From contig NBAZ01000043.1 of assembly GCA_002794735.1 (NCBI GenBank), forward strand, positions 1 to 64,000: 64,000 bases of DNA. The letters run 5' to 3'. The notes under the pieces were generated by a model. That model had not been told where the DNA came from. It searched no databases and was given only the letters and a program-made list of their open reading frames with translations. Shown here one piece after another: positions 59,588 to 64,000 of this stretch; within the stretch, counting starts at the first letter, position 1; each line of letters begins with the position of its first letter. Source of the DNA: Pyrrhoderma lamaoense. Its lineage: Eukaryota > Basidiomycota > Agaricomycetes > Hymenochaetales > Hymenochaetaceae. A program made the position numbers and the translations under genes.

Positions 59588-62500
59588 ATGACATCGTATT
59601 ACACCCTTCGAGGTACGTTGCGTGTGCTCAAGATAATCTTTCTTTAGTTGATTATCCCTCAACTAGTATCACGATCGGACGTAACTGTTCCCGGGAAATC
59701 AAAAGCACCAGAGCTATATGTCAAGATCTCGTTTGGAGATGAGAGTTGTAGAACAAGCTCTGTAAATAGATTACCGCCCGAGTGGAATGAGACTTTCCCA
59801 ATGTATGCTTCCCGAACATCTGTTCATCTCAATTTTTGAAGCTAAGAATGACTATTTGTGAACAAGCGCGTGTACATGCTCGGACAATGAGAATAAATTC
59901 ACAGTCAAGCTGATGAAGGAGGGATTGATTGATACTAGTATTGGCAGTGTGGAATGTTCATTGCAAGAAATACTTAGGGAGAACGGTGAAGGTAAGGGTA
60001 GTTATAGTATTTTTTCATACAAATGCTGATTGAAGCAAAATAGATGTCTGCGTTCCTATGCAATCAAAGTCAAAGTCCGGATCATGTTCACTTTTCTTAT
60101 ATCTTCAACCATCGAATCAAATGCATAATTCTGAGTTAACTCTCATCAACCTTGCAAACGTCCTCTTTCGCGATCATCCATCCAATCATAGTGACTTTGT
60201 GGAGAATGTCAACTCAATTTTTGATACGGCAAAGGACGTAGCAAATAGCAAGGCATGCCAATCGCTGGTGGGGGTGGGAAATACTATCAAGGCCTTCGTA
60301 GATTTTGGAAATAGCATAGCAGATGTGAGTAGTCTCAAGATAAATCTCGTTCTTAATTTTCAATTGGATTAAATATCTATAGGCTAGTCCGTATCTGAAA
60401 CTAGCGTGGTCCATAACAACGGCATTATTAAATGTGAGTCCTTGTATTAATCACTTCTTACTCTTATATACATGTACTTAGTCCCTCCAGATTATCGTTA
60501 CTCAGATCAATATCGATAAACGGATCAGGGATCTCGTGAAGAGTCTTATGGGACTATTCCTGGTTATCAAGGACACTTCTATTTTCAGCAACCACTCTGA
60601 GTCTTTATGCTTGACCATCACCAATATTTTTGTATTTACCACTGAATGCGGTGATCTCATACAAGACTACGCACGGAAGAATTTCATTCGTGAGTACATA
60701 AGTTACATATATAACTTACGTTGCTTATATCTGCGCTATATTTTTAGTCCGTTCAGTCATGCAAAATAAGAAAGCTGTAGTTGAGGACCTTGAATCTAGA
60801 CTGAAAGCTCTGAAGGATGACCTCACTGCAGCCTTTGATAGACAGGGCACTATTGAGGGTCAGAGCAGAGCAGGAAAGAAGGCTAACGAGAGGCTTAATA
60901 AAAGTGAGTTCAAATATAAAGTTTAGTATCTAATCTTTGTATATATGTCCATAATACACGTTCTCCGTAGAACTCAGAGAGATGCTTCAGCCTAAGCACG
61001 AAGGTAGAATTGATCGCCAGAATTGTCTGGAAGGAACACGTGTCGAGGTCTTGAATGAAATTGAGGATTGGGTAAAAGATACGAATGCACCCAATGTTTT
61101 CTTCATCCTTGGCCGTGCTGGAACAGGCAAGAGTACGATCGCTACGACAATCGCAGAGATGTTTCAAAGGAAGGGCCAACTCGGTTCGCACCAATACTTT
61201 CTGAGGGACAAAAGCGATCCTGCATATATTTTCCGTACTATCGCATACGATCTAGCACGCCGATGCCAAGCAACTGCCGAAGCTATCAACTCTCAGCTTG
61301 ATGCGAATGAAATAACCTCTGCTACACCAGAGAGGGCTTTCGAGATCTTGCTATTCGACCCTATTCAAGCCATCTCAAATTCAAAAGAAGATGGTAACAT
61401 TCTCATCGTTCTCGATGCTCTGGACGAGTGCGGAAGCAGAGAGACGCGGGAACCATATATCAGACTGATAAAGGAGAAACTGCAGACGCTACCCTCAACT
61501 ACCGCTTTCTCATCACTAGTAGGCCTGAGGAGGACATTACCTCACCCAATGAACTCGAGCGACTACGACTACGCCACATGGATCTCGACTACGAGTCAGA
61601 CAACGCTAAGAGTGATGTCCTAAAGTACATCCAAACCAAACTTGGGGACTTGAAATCAAGGGCAGGATAAAAGAGGACCCAAGCTGTCCATGGGACGAAA
61701 GTATGAAGACCTTGGGCAATGCCGCAGGTGGGCTGTTTATATGGGCGGCAACGGCTGTGAGACTTATTGAGAACAAGAAACAAAATAAGCTTGATGAACT
61801 GAAGCGACTGGTGGACCAGAAATCGTTATCGCTCGACCATTTGTACGCGACTGTACTCGAAGACTCTCTTGATTGGAACGATGGAACAAGAAGAGACTTC
61901 CCGAGAGTATTTTCGCTGGTTCTGTTTGGCAAGGAGCAGCTAACAACCACGTCTATCGATACGTTGATGGGACTCGATGATGGAACGACACAAAACACTC
62001 TCGAATGTCTGCGTTCGTTAGTCGCGTTCGGAGCTAACGAACCAGTTCGCTTGTATCATACCTCGCTATACGATTACCTTACTTCGGACGGAGCGCAGGA
62101 AAAGTCTTGGTTTATTGAGGAGAATAAAGGGAAGTTGTATATTGCGAAGCGATGCTTCAAGGTGATGGAAGAGCTTCATTTTAATATGTGTAATCTGGAG
62201 ACGTCCTACCGGCTGAACAAGGACGTACCTGGGGTGGAGCGGCGAGTAAAAATAAACATCTCTGCCTCTTTGCTATATGCCTGTCGCTGCTGGGCTTCTC
62301 ATCTGCGAGAGGTCCCTTACTCGGAAGAACTGAGCAAACAGCTCGAATCATTTGCGTTCAACCAGTTACTGTATTGGGTCGAGGTCCTCAGCCTCACAGG
62401 CTCGTTATACGATTACCTTCTGCAATCTCTTGAGAACGCCATCACCTGGATAGGAGTAAGTGATTCTTAATTAAACCATGGTTATAACTGATATCTATAT

Positions 62501-64000
62501 AGAACAAGCACGCACAACTATCTGCATTTTTCCAGGATGCCCATGATCAACTCCTAAGATTCATCGAACCTATATCACAAAGTAGCCCTCATTTGTATAT
62601 GTCATTCCTCCCTTTGATGAAGGAGGACTCCATCGTCGCTGAACACTATGCTAAGCAAGCGAAATCACTGACACGAGTCGAGTATGTTGGGAACAAGCCC
62701 CAGCTGGCATGTACCAGGCAGATAAATGTTGGCAGTTCGGTCAATTCTATTTCATACTCGCCTGATGGTGAACGAATTGCATCTGGATCAATCGAAGGTG
62801 TTGTTGAGATATGGGATGTGGTGAGTGGCAGACGACTCCTCGGCCCACTTCAAGGACATTATGACAGAGTAACGAGTGTTGCGTATTCAGAGGATGGGAG
62901 ATATATTGCGTCGGGGTCTGAGGATAAGACAGTGCGGGCATGGAATGCGGTCACTGGTGAGAATGCTTATGGTCCACTTGTTGGTCATTCAGACGAAGTT
63001 ACTTCTGTCGCATTTTCTGGAGACGGGAAACACATAGCATCGAGTTCTGATGATATGACTGTTAGGCTGTGGGATGCTGAGAGTGGTACACCAATCGGAG
63101 ATCCGTTGGAAGGGCATACAAGTGAAGTAAAAAGTGTCATGTTCTCACCCAATGGACGCTATCTTGCGTCAGGATCATGGGATGGAACTATCATTATATG
63201 GGACGTAAAAAGCAGAAATATGATCTCCAACCCATTCAAAGGCCACTTAGACAGAGTCAACTCCCTGTCATTTTCTCCAGACAGCGAGCGAATTGCATCA
63301 GGGTCATGGGATGAGACTATACGTTTATGGAAGTGTCGACTGGAAATGTTTTGCGTACATTATTTGGAGACGGAATGAGCAGCGTAAACTCGGTTGCGTT
63401 CTCTGGTGACGGCAAACACGTTTTGTCGGGATCTTTTGATGGGATAATAAGACTGTGGAATGCAGAAGACAGCGAGGCTCCTCCAAAAAGATTCGAAGGC
63501 CATACAGACTCTGTTGTGTCTGTCTCGTTTGCACCTGACGGCAGGCACTTCGCCTCTGCGTCAAGGGATGGGACGATCCGGGTATGGAACGTTGAAAAAG
63601 GTGTGACACTAGCAGACGTAGAGTTTACGGGACAAACACGTGCAATCAGTACATTTGCAATTTCACCGAAAACAGGAAAGTCTCTTGTCTCCGGCTCCGT
63701 TGATAAAACAGTGTGTGTGTGGAATACGGAGAGCGGAGAACTAATCAAAGGACCTTTAGCACAGTCTGGTTTGGTACTGTCAGTTGCGTTTTCACCGGAT
63801 GAAAATCACTTCGCTTCGGGATCATTTGGCTTAGTACAAATATGGAATATGATCGACGATGAATTTATCACATGCAACGGTCACACTGACTTTGTTCACT
63901 CACTCGCTTTTTCCCCTGATGGCCTTCGTCTCGCTTCGGGCTCTTGGGACAATTCAATTCGAGTCTGGAGTGTTGAGAGTGGTTCACTGGAAGCAGAACC
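59588..64000 (+). pseudogene. NLR copy K, 3' truncated by window, frameshifted
   Basis: The start is MTSYYTLRG with a perfect G/GTACGT donor. The C2 exons (PGKSKAPELYVKISFGDES; TVKLMKEGLIDTSIGSVECS), helical exons (ASPYLKLAWSITTALLN; RDLVKSLMGLFLVIKDTS) and coiled coil (LESRLKALKDDLTAAFDRQ) are open. NACHT exon 8, 60971-62455, is 1485 nt, two short of 1487. Bases are lost near 61495 (before NYRFLITSRPEED) and near 61665. P-loop GRAGTGKST and Walker B VLDALDECG are intact. Exon 9 starts at 62513 (NKHAQLSAFFQDAHDQLL). It loses a G near 63330 in the Trp-Glu codons of blade 5 and is then open to the window edge, within blade 10. Blades 1-3 are nearly identical to those of copy I. The rest of the gene is beyond the window. 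Confidence 0.85.

Noticed and set aside
1..64000. Prokaryotic features such as CRISPR arrays, operons or ribosome binding sites
   Set aside because: The genes are intron-bearing and eukaryotic. The repeats present are WD40 codons, LTRs and short tandem tracts, without CRISPR-type spacing.

Overview
This window is eukaryotic and reads as an Agaricomycete (basidiomycete) fungus. The genes have short 45-80 bp GT-AG introns and encode very large NACHT-WD40 receptors of the fungal NLR/STAND class. Tc1/mariner and LTR retroelement debris lies between them. A Rhizoctonia/Ceratobasidium-like lineage is my guess from the protein style, not something the sequence proves.

The window is dominated by one gene family, repeated about every 6 kb. 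I count eleven copies, labelled A to K here. A (partial), B, C and D are on the minus strand (1-21.4 kb). E, F, G, H, I, the relic J and K (partial) are on the plus strand (22.6-64 kb). The strand switch between D and E is head to head. Each copy has nine exons. Exons 1-3 encode a C2-like domain. Exons 4-6 encode a conserved helical segment. Exon 7 is a coiled coil. Exon 8 (about 1487-1490 nt) is a complete NACHT ATPase plus helical/winged-helix module. Exon 9 (about 2.2 kb) encodes fourteen WD40 repeats, enough for two seven-bladed propellers, followed by a conserved tail. D, E and H are open throughout (1540, 1550 and 1565 aa by my splicing). B, C, F, G, I and K carry one to several single-base losses. 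These could be real pseudogenisation or residual homopolymer errors in the assembly. J is a true, heavily decayed relic.

Between the receptors are one small unrelated three-exon gene (217 aa, 2651-3433), two full-length solo LTRs of one family (1443-2189 and 33922-34651, opposite orientations) and several fragments of the same LTR. Short upstream motifs recur ahead of many receptor starts, including an exact palindrome GCCTTGAGGC in five copies.

The stretch from 53.5 to 59.2 kb is a junkyard. A degenerate piece of nuclear 28S rDNA abuts an LTR fragment, which abuts receptor relic J. A Tc1/mariner element sits in the relic exactly in an intron donor. Inside its transposase gene is an LTR-like insertion, and inside that is a second LTR-like insertion carrying a 281-aa ORF. 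All three insertions can be delimited by terminal repeats and target-site duplications.

Functionally the window is best read as a rapidly duplicating fungal immune/allorecognition receptor cluster. The C2 domain would be the membrane-directed input or effector end, NACHT the nucleotide switch, and WD40 the ligand sensor. The roles are inferred from family knowledge; only the domain content is seen directly.
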